The translations under genes were made by a program, and so were the position numbers. From NCBI GenBank assembly GCA_028671895.1, contig JAPMAC010000209.1, positions 20,792,501 through 20,856,500 on the forward strand: a stretch of DNA of 64,000 bases, given 5' to 3'. This DNA is from Oenanthe sinensis. Lineage: Eukaryota; Streptophyta; Magnoliopsida; Apiales; Apiaceae. Within the stretch, counting starts at the first letter, position 1; each line of letters opens with the position of its first letter. Below, piece by piece: positions 49,538 through 60,977 of the stretch. The notes beneath the pieces were generated by a model. That model had not been told where the DNA came from and ran no database searches. It was given only the letters and a program-made list of their open reading frames with translations.

Positions 49538-52500
49538 ATGGCTCAAGATGATCAACCAAGAATCATGAGTTTCTTATATTTCTTGCTGATATTTTCTTGC
49601 CTGTATCTTCATGTTCTTTCCAAAGTAGGAGATGGGGGGTACATCTCTTTACAAATATCTGAAAAGGGTCTTGATTTTGTCAAAGATTTGGTAATAAAGG
49701 AGGCCATTTCTTCTCTAACTCCTCTTGAACTTCCTCAAGTCGAAAAGCCTGTCAAAATTCCACTTGTTGGCAATGTTCAGATTGTTCTTTCAAACATTAC
49801 TATTAATCACATTTACTTGCCTTCTTCCATCATCAAAACTGGACAATCAGGTATTACTATAGCTACTTCCAGTGCCACTGTTGATCTTAGCTTGGCTTGG
49901 CGATATTCCTACAGCTCTTGGCTACTTCCTATTGCTGTTTCTGATCAAGGGGATGCCTCCATTCAGGTACTACTTTTACAGTTTTACTACTACATGTACC
50001 TGCGTATCATCATCTGTTCTCATGCTTCGTCTATAGTAATCGACTTTAGCAGAGGACTCTGTTTCCTCTTCGAGTACTGCAACTAAATGGCATCATCGTT
50101 TAGAATAATATATGTTCCTAGTAAGCCCTTAAGGTTTTTGGAGAACTGATAACTTTAACATGGTATTAGAGTTCTAGTCGGCGGAGGTCTAAGGTTCGGG
50201 TCCTTGCCATAACCATTTACCATCTACCATCTATTTAAGTTGATTAAGAGAGTGTAATTGTAATAAAAACATGTATTACTCGCTTCTCATTCATATATCT
50301 TTACACATTAGTTTTTTTCAGATTTACATTAGTTTGGTTAATACAATCCTTTTTCATGTCCAATGATAAGTGGTTTGAGACTTTAATTATTAGGCTATTA
50401 CTTCTCTGGGTTTGACAATCTAGAACTCGTAGTCGTACTAGTATATTATAGTACACTTTCTAGAAATAGATACTTTACATTAGTTTGGTTAATACAATCC
50501 TTTTTCATGTCTAATGATAAGTGGTTTGAGATTATAATTATCAGGCTATTACTTCTCTGGGTTTGACAATCCAGAACTGTAGTCGTACTAGTTTATTACA
50601 GTACACTTTCTAGAAATAGATAAATGGTGCATCACTTTTATATGTTCATTTGATCATCATTTTTTTCCCTCCTCCCCTGCAAATAAAATTCATGAATGCT
50701 ACATGTTTCAAGGTTGATGGAATGGAAGTTGGACTTACCTTAAGCCTGGAAAACCAGCAAGGAAATCTTAAGCTGTCCCTTCTCGAATGTGGATGTTACG
50801 TGAGGGATATATCAATAAAGCTCAATGGAGGTGCATCTTGGTTGTATCAAGGGTATCATCTCTAGTTACCAGTCCTGTCTCTTCTTTTGCCAAATTAGTC
50901 ATAGTCAACTCATCTCCTATCTTGTTCATAATAATAAATTACTAAACTACATTTTTTATGAGATGATCAAGGCTATTGCTTTTGTTCGATACTCCAACAA
51001 ACTTCACATTATGACTCTACAACTCCAAACATAGTTATCCAGTGTTTTACCTAGGTGCAAATGTTTTTTCAATGACATGACATATTTTTACTCTTCACTT
51101 CTGATCATATATTAATTCATTTGTAGTTCTTCTATTGAACTATTGAGACAACTTTAAAAACATTGTGATACCTAAACTGGAAATGTTAGTTAAGTTGTGC
51201 ATCCACATAGAACCATATTTGGACTTTCTAACTTTCTGCTTTTCATTTGTTGTGTGTCCTTGAAATATAACTTATACCATACCATGCTATTTTTAATATA
51301 GATTACCAACAATCTCCTGCAGTTAATCCTCCATTATGCTTCCCAGGGTAGCAGATGCTTTTATTGAGAATATTGTCTCGTCAGTTGAGGATGCTGTCTC
51401 CAACAAAATCAAAGACGGGATCATATATGTTGATTCTTTGTTAAAGTCAGTTCCAAAAGAAATCCAGATAGACAATGTTGCTGCCATTAACGTTACAATC
51501 GTGAATGACCTTGCGTTCAGTGATTCTTCATTTGAACTTGAGATTGATGGACTTCTCTCAGCAAATAATGAAACTGTAAATTCCAGCCTTCTGAGAGAAG
51601 TAAAAGAAGAATCCAATTCCTGCGAGAGTCTTGATAAGATGATTTGGATATCAGTGCATGAAAAAGTCCTTCACTCAGCTGTATCAGTTTATTTTGAAGT
51701 AAGGTCTTATTCTTTAGAGTTTACACCTTTACTGAAAATTTAGTACCCTTACGATTGAAAAATATGGAGTATTCTCCTTAGAGTAGCTCATATGTTGATA
51801 TGTCATACAAAAATGCATGGTATTACATTGCTGGTTTCGGTATAGAGAAAAGGGGCAAAAAATCAGAAAGGGGGGGTATAGGGTGCGGGTGCAACGTTAT
51901 TTCTTTTCTGTGGATTTTGGTTGAAAGTAAATAAAAATCTCTCGACTGTAAATTGTAATGATACATTGTATTAGCATGATTTTTATTTTTTAGTTTTTCA
52001 CATTTGGGTCAGATTTCATAAAATCATGTTCTCCCCACCTTATGATAACAATAAGCAACAAAGTATTTACATGCTATAGTACTTGTATACAGCACACGTG
52101 ATGGTTCTACCTAGGATTGAACAACAAAGTATTTACATGTTATAGTACTTGTATACAGCACACGTGATGGTTCTACCTACCTGGTTCATTCCCTCTTGAA
52201 GAATCCCTGGCTGCAAATTGTATTTGACAAGTTTATAATACCGGTCTTCTTATATTTGCTTCACAGTTTGTAGTTGTTATAAAATATCGGGGTTGATTAA
52301 TTTTCTTTTATTCCAGGCAGATATGATGCAGTGGGTTGTTGATCAACTGCCTGATCAATCTTTGTTAAATACTGCTGGTTGGAAATATGTCATTCCTCAG
52401 TTGTACAAGAAATTCCCGAATGATGACATGAAGTTGAATATCTCACTACTTTCTCCACCAACCATTAAGATTGAGCGGCAGAACATTGATATTACAGTTG

Positions 52501-55096
52501 ACTTAGATATGACAGTTTATGTTGTCGATTTTGGAGAAGTAATACCTGTTGCATGCATCTCAATTGTAAGCTTACCCTGTATCTTCAATCTCAACTCATC
52601 AACTTCCTCTCCAGCTTTTATTATGTTTGTCCAAAAGGCTATACTTTTTTGTTGACAAGATTGGAGAGCTAATGGTTTGGAGATTTAAGTATAATAATAA
52701 TAATAGGACTAATGAGTATGCTTGGACAAAGCACAAAAAGAAAATGATACATTAGCAAAAATTGACTTGACGAAACCTTTTTTTTGTGGGGTAAGATATT
52801 TATGTACATAGGTCAAAGTTTGTATTTCAATTGTTGTGGGCTTGAAGATATTTCTAGCTTCCAGTACCATTCCATGGATCGTCATATTCTATATTGTCGG
52901 GAAGAGTGATTATCTTAAATTACTTGCTGTCACCAACCCCTTTAAGTTAACAGTAGCTAGTCTTTCATCAGCTGTGCAGCATGTTATAATGATAGACTAA
53001 TAGTGTAATATACTGCAGGGCAATATTTGTAGTTATTTGGACGTAATAAGTGATTCTGTTCCCTCTTTATTTTTGTGGATATAAATGCGATTAACGGTTC
53101 GTTATTTGGTGTAGATGATCAGTGCTACAGGTTTTCCTAAAATCTCATGGCACAAACTAGGTGGTAGTGTTAAGTTGAGTGACTTAACCATGGATTTGAA
53201 GTGGAGCGAGATTGGCAGTTTGCACATGACTCTTATCAAGGTATGCAAGTTCATTATAGTATTCTTTGATGATGACGTGACTACAATGCACATAGCAAAC
53301 ATCAGAATAAGCACTAATGATAATTGTCGAGCCTGTTTGGCTAAGCTTAAAATTGTGACTTATGATTTAAAGTAACTTAAAGTGATAAGTCGGGAGCTTA
53401 AAATGCATGTTTAGGTAATTTTGTATTATGACATATGGATAACTTTTATCAAAATAGAAAAAAAAAAGTCACCGAAAAAAGTACCTAATACTTACTTCTG
53501 GCTTTAAGTTAGTTTCTGACTTATTTCTGACTTTAAGTTAGTTTCTGGCTTATTATACAAACAGACATTTTTCAGCTTAAAGTCAAAATAAGCTATAAGC
53601 CGGGTTTCTCAAATAGGCTGATATATCTTGCCCGTTGGAGTACGGTATGAACCTTGACTTTTTTAGCTTAACATGCCAGATTAAAATTTTTGTTTCCATG
53701 ATATAATCTTCATAGCAAAAGTATACAGTTTGAGTGGATTTTTTTACTGGTATTTCACTCTGTGTATTATATCGTCTATGGCTGTACATAGAGATCTGGG
53801 AAAGACCAAGGGAAGAGCTTATTCAACAGCCGTTGAATCAATAGCACTGTATTTAAGGGATGCCTATTTGTCCACATCACCGTAAAGTAAAAAAGAATTG
53901 TAAGAAATTAAGAGAAGTAAGAGGGTATCCACTATTCAGTGTCATCTCTTCCAAAGAGCATTCGCAAATTGCACATGGATTAAGGCATTTAAGTTAATGC
54001 CTTATGGTAAGAGGGAAGCCACCCTCTCATTAGGATATGCAGACCAACTTTCACTCCTCGGTTTACCTAGTTCTTGTTGCTCTTTGGGCCTCACTATCCC
54101 TTCTCTTCTAGCAACACTAAGTCTGAGTGGTTGAAGCTTCCACCTTATTGTGATTTTAGTGCACCTTTATCTCGCTTCTAGCGGAAGTAGTTCTTTGATA
54201 CCTTTCCTAGAATCAATAGCACTTTGATACCTTCCCTAGAATCCATGATATAATCTTCATAGCAAAAGTATACAGTTTGAGTGGATTTTTTTACTGGTAT
54301 TTCACTCTGTGTATTATATCGTCTATGGCTGTACATAGAGATCTGGGAAAGACCAAGGGAAGAGCTTATTCAACAGCCGTTGAATCAATAGCACTGTATT
54401 TAAGGGATGCCTATTTGTCCACATCACCGTAAAGTAAAAAAGAATTGTAAGAAATTAAGAGAAGTAAGAGGGTATCCACTATTCAGTGTCATCTCTTCCA
54501 AAGAGCATTCGCAAATTGCACATGGATTAAGGCATTTAAGTTAATGCCTTATGGTAAGAGGGAAGCCACCCTCTCATTAGGATATGCAGACCAACTTTCA
54601 CTCCTCGGTTTACCTAGTTCTTGTTGCTCTTTGGGCCTCACTATCCCTTCTCTTCTAGCAACACTAAGTCTGAGTGGTTGAAGCTTCCACCTTATTGTGA
54701 TTTTAGTGCACCTTTATCTCGCTTCTAGCAGAAGTAGTTCTTTGATACCTTCCCTAGAAACAAGGAAGTTAGAGGGCAGTGTTTTCGCATAAGAATATGA
54801 CACTTTGACGAAGAGTTGTATGCTTTTGTCTTCTTCCTTTTTTGTTAAAGTGTTGCTAACCAATATGTATATGTCAATTGTGTATATATTTTTGCTGAGG
54901 AATTGCTAATTTAATATATTTAATGCAGTCGTTTGTGTCCGCCAGTCTCAAAATTGTTGTACTGCCGTACCTGAATATTCTCCTCTGGGAAGGATTTCCA
55001 TTGCCCGTTTTCCATGGATATCAACTGCAGAATGCTGAAATTCTTTCTGGCGATTCAAAAATCATGATATGCAGTGATGTGGCATCCATAAGTTAG
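49538..55096 (+). CDS. BPI/LBP-family lipid-binding protein, secreted, 6 exons
   Basis: Encodes a 487-aa protein of the plant BPI/LBP family, close to Arabidopsis At1g04970 (about 488 aa). Such proteins bind lipopolysaccharide or lipids and take part in responses to bacteria. Exons: 49538-49966, 50713-50852, 51347-51698, 52317-52565, 53115-53240, 54929-55096. Joins keep frame and sum to 1464 nt. Residues about 10-28 are a hydrophobic signal peptide; Met10 is an alternative start. The N-terminal BPI domain includes GLDFVKDLVIKEA, VKIPLVGNVQIVLSNITI and WRYSYSSWLLPI. The second domain follows from about residue 310 (MMQWVVDQLPDQSLLNTAGW, IPVACIS, LWEGFPLPVFHGY). All landmarks are intact and the gene looks functional. 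Introns 1, 3 and 5 carry tandem duplications. Confidence 0.93.
50155..50215 (+). repeat. tRNA-like or primer-site-like remnant in intron 1 of the BPI/LBP gene
   Basis: ACATGGTATTAGAGTTCTAG followed by AAGGTTCGGGTCC resembles a tRNA-like repeat head with a B box. No tail or target duplication was found, so this is only a possible SINE or retroelement scrap. Confidence 0.3.
50326..50622. repeat. 151-bp tandem duplication in intron 1 of the BPI/LBP gene
   Basis: 50326-50476 is repeated at 50477-50622, each starting ACATTAGTTTGGTTAATAC, with a few substitutions and small indels. Confidence 0.9.
52056..52184. repeat. 66-bp tandem duplication in intron 3 of the BPI/LBP gene
   Basis: CAACAAAGTATTTACATG and the following 48 bp occur at 52056 and 52122, nearly identical. 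Confidence 0.9.
53696..54759. repeat. 547-bp tandem duplication in intron 5 of the BPI/LBP gene
   Basis: 53696-54242 is repeated from 54243 to about 54759, both starting CCATGATATAATCTTCATAG. The copies are nearly identical (for example GCGGAAG versus GCAGAAG). The junction holds a doubled TTTGATACCTTCCCTAGAA-type string that may have driven unequal exchange. Splice sites of exons 5 and 6 are untouched. Confidence 0.92.
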
Positions 55097-55522
55097 TCAG
55101 AATCATCTTTCTCTTTGCCCTGCAGCAAATTAAAACTCAGTAGGTTATATATATACAGTGTTGTAATGTTTTCCGATCATTATATCCAAGTGTTACAGTT
55201 TGATTCTAATGATATTTTTTAGAAATATTCATAACATTTATGTGAGTATGTCTATGAATATATGCCACTGTCTATCGATCCCATTTCATTGATTTTGCAT
55301 CAAACTGATATCGAACACGTAAATCAAATTCCAAAAAATTTATATATGGATAAGCAGTACATTATATAGGAAATGTTAGAGCTTGATAATCGATCTGTGT
55401 AAAAGAATACGTTACCAGCTTTAAATTTATACATTACAATATATCTCAATGAACAAAATATATATCCAGTCATGCTGATATATCTTCTGATGCCAGTCAA
55501 AGCACAAGTCTCAGCTTCACAC
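55097..55522. other. Intergenic DNA between convergent genes
   Basis: It lies between the stop of the BPI/LBP gene and the orphaned 3' end of the minus-strand gene. Both 3' UTRs should lie here. No other feature is seen. Confidence 0.5.
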
Positions 55523-55569
55523 TCACTTTTTAGAGTAATAATAACCATCTGCTGAATCCATAAAGAATA
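55523..55569 (-). pseudogene. Orphaned 3' coding end of the minus-strand gene
   Basis: When element C and one GAATA copy are removed, the minus-strand frame from 60983 continues into 55569 and ends at TGA (55525-55523). This adds about 14 residues ending in YYYSKK. The fragment is now about 5.4 kb away from the rest of the gene. Confidence 0.65.
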
Positions 55570-56824
55570 TGTTATGCCCATATTTTGTCTGAAGTGGAGC
55601 TTCGCCTGGATTTGGGTTTCGCCCTGATATCGGGCTTCTCCTGGAATCGGCATCCTCCTGATATCGGGCTTCTCCTGGAATCGGCCTTCCTGGTATGAAG
55701 ACGAGGAAGAGGGAGATGACGACGACGACTCTCCCTGAAGTAGGCTCTCCCTAGTTAAGAAGAGGGAGATGGGGGCTTTCCCTGAAGAAGAGGGCGCACC
55801 CTGATATGAAGATGAGGAAGAGGGAGATGACGACGACGACTCTCCCTGAATAAGTTGGCTCACCTTGAGGAAGAGGGAGACGACGACTCTCCCTGAAGTT
55901 AGCTCGCCCTAGTGAGGAAGAAGAGGATGAGGGCTTCCCCTGAAGAGGGCTTTCCCTGAGGAAGAGGGCGCGCCCTGATCTTGCACTGCAAACATTGTTT
56001 GGGTCATATCTCAAGTTCTAGAAGTCAGAATTGGACGATCTTACAGTCCACGCGAAGCTTATGGAATGCTCTTTAATTTAGAAGTGGTCAAAGAAGGAGG
56101 CGCGCCTTGGTTCTTGATGGTAGAGGGCGCGCCCTCCTCCATCCGTTGTTGGGAAAGTCGGCATGTCTCCCTGCATTCACTTACTTGTAATAATAATCGA
56201 AGGACATAACTCCACATTCCTCGAGTTGCCCTCGTAGGGGAGTTATGGAGGCATATTTGGCCTTATCTTGGAAGATTTTTTCCCTGTACTCAGGCGGGTT
56301 GCCCTCATCTGGGAGCTTAGGACGTGACCTACGATTTGCGGTGGATCTAGTGCTGGCCTCCAGTTAAGGTATCCTTGGAAATAGCTGTAGTGGACCGGTT
56401 AGAGCCCACAGTTTCCGGGTCAATGTCGGATCCATGAAGTCCTTGGACCTTATACTGGGCTTTGACCTATCCGAACAAGCCCGAATGTAGAGTCCTCTTC
56501 CAAGAAGGTTCCACTTGCCTTTTCTGCATTCGATTCGAAGAAGGAAATTCAGGTTTCCTAACGGGCCTCTGCTTTGCCAAGAACTACGTGGGCTTGATCC
56601 TCTATTTTGCCTATAAATAGAGGTACGTAGGCACATTGTTGGGGGTCGGGATTATTAGAGCTCACAGCCGCCAGAAAACACAAAGCTCTAGTTATTCTGA
56701 AACCTAGCAATCTCATCCCCTAATCTCATACAAACCACCACGCTCCACCGTATCTCAGCCTCGTCAGATCTTTTTCCGGCAAAGAACCTCGATCTTTGTT
56801 GATTACCAGATTTCTCCATCAACA
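55570..56824 (+). repeat. 5' LTR of element C
   Basis: 1255 bp, TGTTATGCCC...CCATCAACA. It contains three GGCGCGCC palindromes (55967, 56099, 56126) and purine-rich GAGGAAGAGGGAGA blocks repeated several times. Confidence 0.95.
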
Positions 56825-56827
56825 AAT

Positions 56828-56844
56828 TGGCGCTAGAAGGAGGG
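56828..56844 (+). other. Primer binding site of element C
   Basis: TGGCGCTAGAAGGAGGG lies three bases after the LTR. TGGCGC starts are usual for Gypsy primer sites. I cannot name the tRNA with certainty. Confidence 0.65.
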
Positions 56845-57187
56845 CATGTTTGCATCTAAGGAGAAATGATGCCTCTACAGCAAAATCGGAATAACAGATC
56901 TGGTGGGAGATGATTTTGAACCCGATTCAGAGATGGGAGTTATGAATACTCTGGTTATGGGAAGAGGATGGAGTCAAAGCAACAACACAACTATAATCAA
57001 GCAGTTATGGGATTCATGAGCCGCACACGCCTATCAGGTAAACCTTACTTTCTGATATTTTCTATTGTGAATTGGGTTTTACGCATGTAGGAAATTCAAG
57101 GGGCGACACGTCCTCATCCCTCTAATTTGTTAGGGAGCGCCCTCTTTCCCTCACTAGCCTCTCCGGAAGGCTGGTGTGATTTTGTTG

Positions 57188-57800
57188 TTCCGACGTCTCC
57201 CATCGTCAACTTCATCTCTAAGGCGAGGGTCGACGCCTACTCCTCCTTCGTGAGTCGACGCCTTCCCCTCGTCAGCTTCGTCTTCAGGCGACGCCAATAG
57301 TGTAAGGCGCTCCCTAGGTCAAGGCGAGGGTCGACGCCTACTCCTTCTTCGTGAGTCGACGCCTTCCCCTCGTCAACTTCGTCTTCAAGGCGAGGGTCGA
57401 CGCCTACTCCTCCTTCGTGAGTCGACGTCTTCCCCTTGTCAACTTCGTCTTCAAGGCGAGGGTCGACGCCTACTCCTCCTTCGTGAGTCGACGCCTTCCC
57501 CTCGTCAACTTCGTCTTCAGGCAACGCCGATAGTGCAAGGCGCGCCCTAGTTCAAGGCGAGGGTCGACGCCTACTCCTCCTTCGTGAGTCGACGCCTTCC
57601 CCTCGTCAACTTTGTCTTCAAGGCGAGGGTCGACGCCTACTCCTCCTTCGTGAGTCGACGCCTTCCCCTCGTCAACTTCGTCTTCAGGCAACGCCGATAG
57701 TGCAAGGCGCGCCCTAGTCCAAGGCGAAGGTCGACGCCTACTCCTCCTTCGTGAGTCGACACCTCCCATCGTCAGCTTCGTCTTCGGGTGACGCCGATAG
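57188..57800. repeat. 66-bp tandem repeat array in element C
   Basis: About seven units share GGGTCGACGCCTACTCCTCC and GTGAGTCGACGCC. Spacing is 66 bp, or about 99-102 bp where a spacer with AACGCCGATAGTGCAAGGCG is added. The unit is 22 codons long and open on both strands in this array. Paired GTCGAC and GGCG/CGCC strings could fold. Confidence 0.9.
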
Positions 57801-58647
57801 TTCTGCTAATGAGGTACGTAATACTCAGGTAACTTTCGGAAACCTACAGATGATTTGTATAGTAGAATTAGTAGATATGTTATGCAGGGTAAGGACGCGT
57901 CCTCAAATGGAAAAAAGGCGTCGGAGCATCAGCCTCCTCTACTCTGTCAGGGCGCGCCTCAGCCCCCCTTGGCTAATCAGGGTACGCCTCAGCCCTCCAT
58001 CATCGCTCAAGGCATGCCTTAGCCCTCCATAAACTCCTCAAGTCACACCAGCATCAAAAACCCAAATCGCGCCCATGCCTTAGGGCGCGCCCTTACTCAA
58101 CACAACTCTCAACATCTAAGGAGAAAAGATGTCACAACCACAAGATCAGTGGAGGAACGGCAAGAGGGAGGAAGAAGCACAATCACCTGACCAGAATCAT
58201 GGTTAGAACAACCAGAACTACCATGATCATGAGGAGTATGTTCATGAGCATGTAACCAATCCTCCCAATGTTGGTTGGATCGTTGAAGGACCCCCCCATT
58301 ATGATGACAAATTCAGAGATGATAGAGCTATTGTTTTTTATTGAAGACACGGTCAGGAGCCTCCAGACGAATTTTAATAGATTTGATGAACGCCTTCGCA
58401 CTCTCGAACGTCGCTCCGGGAAGGAGCCAATGATTCAGGGAGGGATGCGCCCTCATGGTGATGAAGGAAGAATGCTGGAAGGTGCTCGTGATGGTAGGTT
58501 CCATGGAGCCACCCCCAGAAGGCCGGAATTTGGGAGTGGTGCTACTAACCAGAATCATTAAGAGAATACTGAGAGGATGATGGTCCTTGCAGGTGAATTC
58601 CACCATCCTCAGATCCTACTTATGTTAGAGCCAGTAGCATACACACC

Positions 58648-58880
58648 ATTTTTGGAGGACACCACATTGCAGGGGATGGGAGAAACGCCATGGAGAGGTA
58701 TGCAAATGAGGCCAAGTACCGACCCCTCACCAATGTCAACAGCTTGTCTTCAAGGCCAACGAAGCTCTTCAAAGGAAAATCCACAGACATCACCTTCACA
58801 GAGGAGGATGCCGAATGGGGTGCATCACCCACATAACGATGTCTTGGTGGTGACGAAGAAACTAAGGAACAAGCCTTAGC
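58648..58880 (+). pseudogene. Gag-protease relic of Gypsy element C
   Basis: The frame ending at 58833 reads RYANEAKY, PLTNVNSL and DITFTEEDAEW. A shift of frame then gives VHHPHNDVLVV, the segment that precedes the protease active site in Tat-like gag-pro. The active-site region itself is lost. Confidence 0.7.
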
Positions 58881-59179
58881 CACGATTCATAGAAGGAATC
58901 GTGGAGGATGCCAGCGACGAAGAAACTGAAGAGTAAGCCTTAGCCAGAAAAAAGGAAGGGAAAAGCAGTCATTCCTGAATCTCTTCCCATCATTGAATTG
59001 GAAGAAAATTTTCAACACTCCCGGGGAGAGAGAGGGCGCCCCCTCTAATAGGAGGAAGGAAGAAGACGACTTTGACTTTGACTTGGATCATTGAATGCCT
59101 CTTGTAATGAAAAAACAGGGCTAACAGAAGAAACCTTTGATATTCCTGACAAAAATTTTGGAGGTGGGCACCCAGTTAT

Positions 59180-59359
59180 GGCGCGCTTTAAGTTGGTAGT
59201 TTACCAGGTGAAGGGGGGTACCAAGCTCAGGGCCCCAAGACGGAGATGTATTTGGAGTATGCTCAGCGACTTGCACAAAAATTCAAGGAGGTGATCCTGC
59301 AGCAGATGTCGAGGAAGAGTGATAGTAGTGTTGATGTCTTGACCAAATTAGGTTCTTAG
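59180..59359 (+). pseudogene. RNase H-like relic of Gypsy element C
   Basis: KLVVYQVKG, then a frameshift in a GGGGGG run near 59215, then YLEYAQRLAQKF and SSVDVLTKLGS with a stop. This order (LVV, YLE...F, VDVLTKL) matches the additional RNase H of Tat-type Gypsy elements. Confidence 0.7.
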
Positions 59360-59688
59360 AAGAATGCTCATATGTTACGGGGTGTTTCCATTGGAAGTTC
59401 AGGAGAAGCCTAGTGTTCCCGAGGTAAAGGTAATGCAGGTGGAGGAAGATGATCAAGTCACGTGGATGACTCATCTTCTAAAATATTTGAAGGAAGAAAA
59501 TCTCCATATCTTGAAGGAAGATAGCATAAGGATAATTTGAAGGCAATCATAGGAAGAAGTAAACTGTTTTAGGAGGATGTTATGGACACACCAAAACTAC
59601 AGGGCACACATTCTTTTAAAAAAATGGAGGAGCATGGTGAATGAAGAAATTCTCTCATATTTTAATATTTCGAGAATTTGGGGGTAGT

Positions 59689-60977
59689 TGTTATGCCCAT
59701 ATTTTGTCTGAAGTGGAGCTTTGCCTGGATTTGGGTTTCGCCCTGATATCGGGCTTCTCCTGGAATCGGCATCCTCCTGATATCGGGCTTCTCCTGAAAT
59801 CGGCATCCTCCTGATATCGGGCTTTTCCTAGAATCGGCCTCCCTGGTATGAAGACGAGGAAGAGGGAGATGACGAAGATGACTCTCCCTGAAGTAGGCTC
59901 TCCCTAGTTAGGAAGAGGGAGATGGGGGCTTTCCCTGAAGAAGAGGGCGCACCCTGGTATGGAGATGAGGAAGAGGGAGATGACGACGACGACTCTTCCT
60001 GAATAAGTTGGCTCACCTTGAGGAAGAGGGAGACGACGACTCTCCCTGAAGTTAGCTCACCCTAGTGAGGAAGAAGAGGACGAGGGCTTCCCCTGAAGAG
60101 GGCTTTCCCTGAGGAAGAGGGCGCGCCCTGATCTTGCACTGCAGACATTGTTTGGGTCATATCTCAAGTTCTAGAAGTCAGAATTGGACGATCTTAAAGT
60201 CCACGCGAAGCTTATGGAATGCTCTTTAATTTAGAAGTGGTCAAACAAGGAGGCGCGCCTTGGTTCTTGATGGTAGAGGGCGCGCCCTCCTCCATCCGTT
60301 GTTGGGAAAGTCGGCATGTCTCCCTGCATTCACTTACTTGTAATAATAATCGAAGGACATAGCTCCACATTCCTCGAGTTGCCCTCGTAGGGGAGTTATG
60401 GAGGCATATTTGACCTTATCTTGGAAGATCCTTTCCCTATACTCAGGCGGGTTGCCCTCGTCTGGGGGCTTAGGACGTGACCTACGATTTGTGATGGATC
60501 TAGTGCTGGCCTCCAGTTATGGTATCCTTTGAAATAGCTGTAGTGGACCGGTTAGAGCCCACGGTTTCCGGGTCAATGTCGGATCCATGAAGTCCTTGGA
60601 CCTTATACTGGGCTTTGACCTACCCGAACAAGCCCGAATGTAGAGTCCTCTTCCAAGAAGGTTCCACTTGCCTTTTCTGCATTCGATTCGAAGAAGGAAA
60701 CTCAGGTTTCCTAACGGGCCTCTGCTTTGCCAAGAACTACGTGGGCTTGATCCTCTATTTTGCCTATAAATAGAGGTACGTAGGCACATTGTTGGGGGTC
60801 GGGATTATTAGAGCTCACAGCCGCCAGAAAACACAAAGCTCTAGTTATTCTGAAACCTAGCAATCTCATCCCCCAATCTCATACAAACCACCACGCTCCA
60901 CCGTATCTCAGCCTCGTCAGATCTTTTTCCGGCAAAGAACCTCGATCTTTGTTGATTACCAGATTTCTCCATCAACA
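59689..60977 (+). repeat. 3' LTR of element C
   Basis: 1289 bp, 34 bp longer than the 5' LTR. The extra length is one more copy of a unit GATATCGGGCTTCTCCTGGA plus 14 bp near 59770-59820. A short purine-rich tract with GGGGG precedes it at 59680-59687. Confidence 0.95.

Larger units (their letters stand above)
55570..60977 (+). mobile_element. Gypsy element C (Tat-like), internally deleted
   Basis: The element is flanked by GAATA at 55565-55569 and 60978-60982, with two LTRs TGTTATG...CATCAACA. The internal part is only 2.86 kb. It keeps a primer site, a 66-bp repeat array, a broken gag-protease piece and an RNase H scrap, while RT and integrase are absent. The relics resemble Tat-lineage Ty3/Gypsy proteins. 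By eye the LTRs differ at about 35 positions plus one 34-bp unit, so C is older than B and E. It cannot move by itself. Confidence 0.9.

Noticed and set aside
50155..50215. A tRNA gene
   Set aside because: It has a B-box-like string but no cloverleaf or anticodon arm. Kept only as a weak repeat remnant.
55324..55863. 179-codon minus-strand frame
   Set aside because: It fuses LTR sequence of element C with flanking DNA in the wrong frame for the interrupted gene. Its repetitive Ser/Pro start comes from purine-rich LTR repeats.
57237..57769. Repeat-protein genes of 95-99 codons on the minus strand
   Set aside because: They lie inside the 66-bp array of a dead Gypsy element, and the plus strand is equally open.
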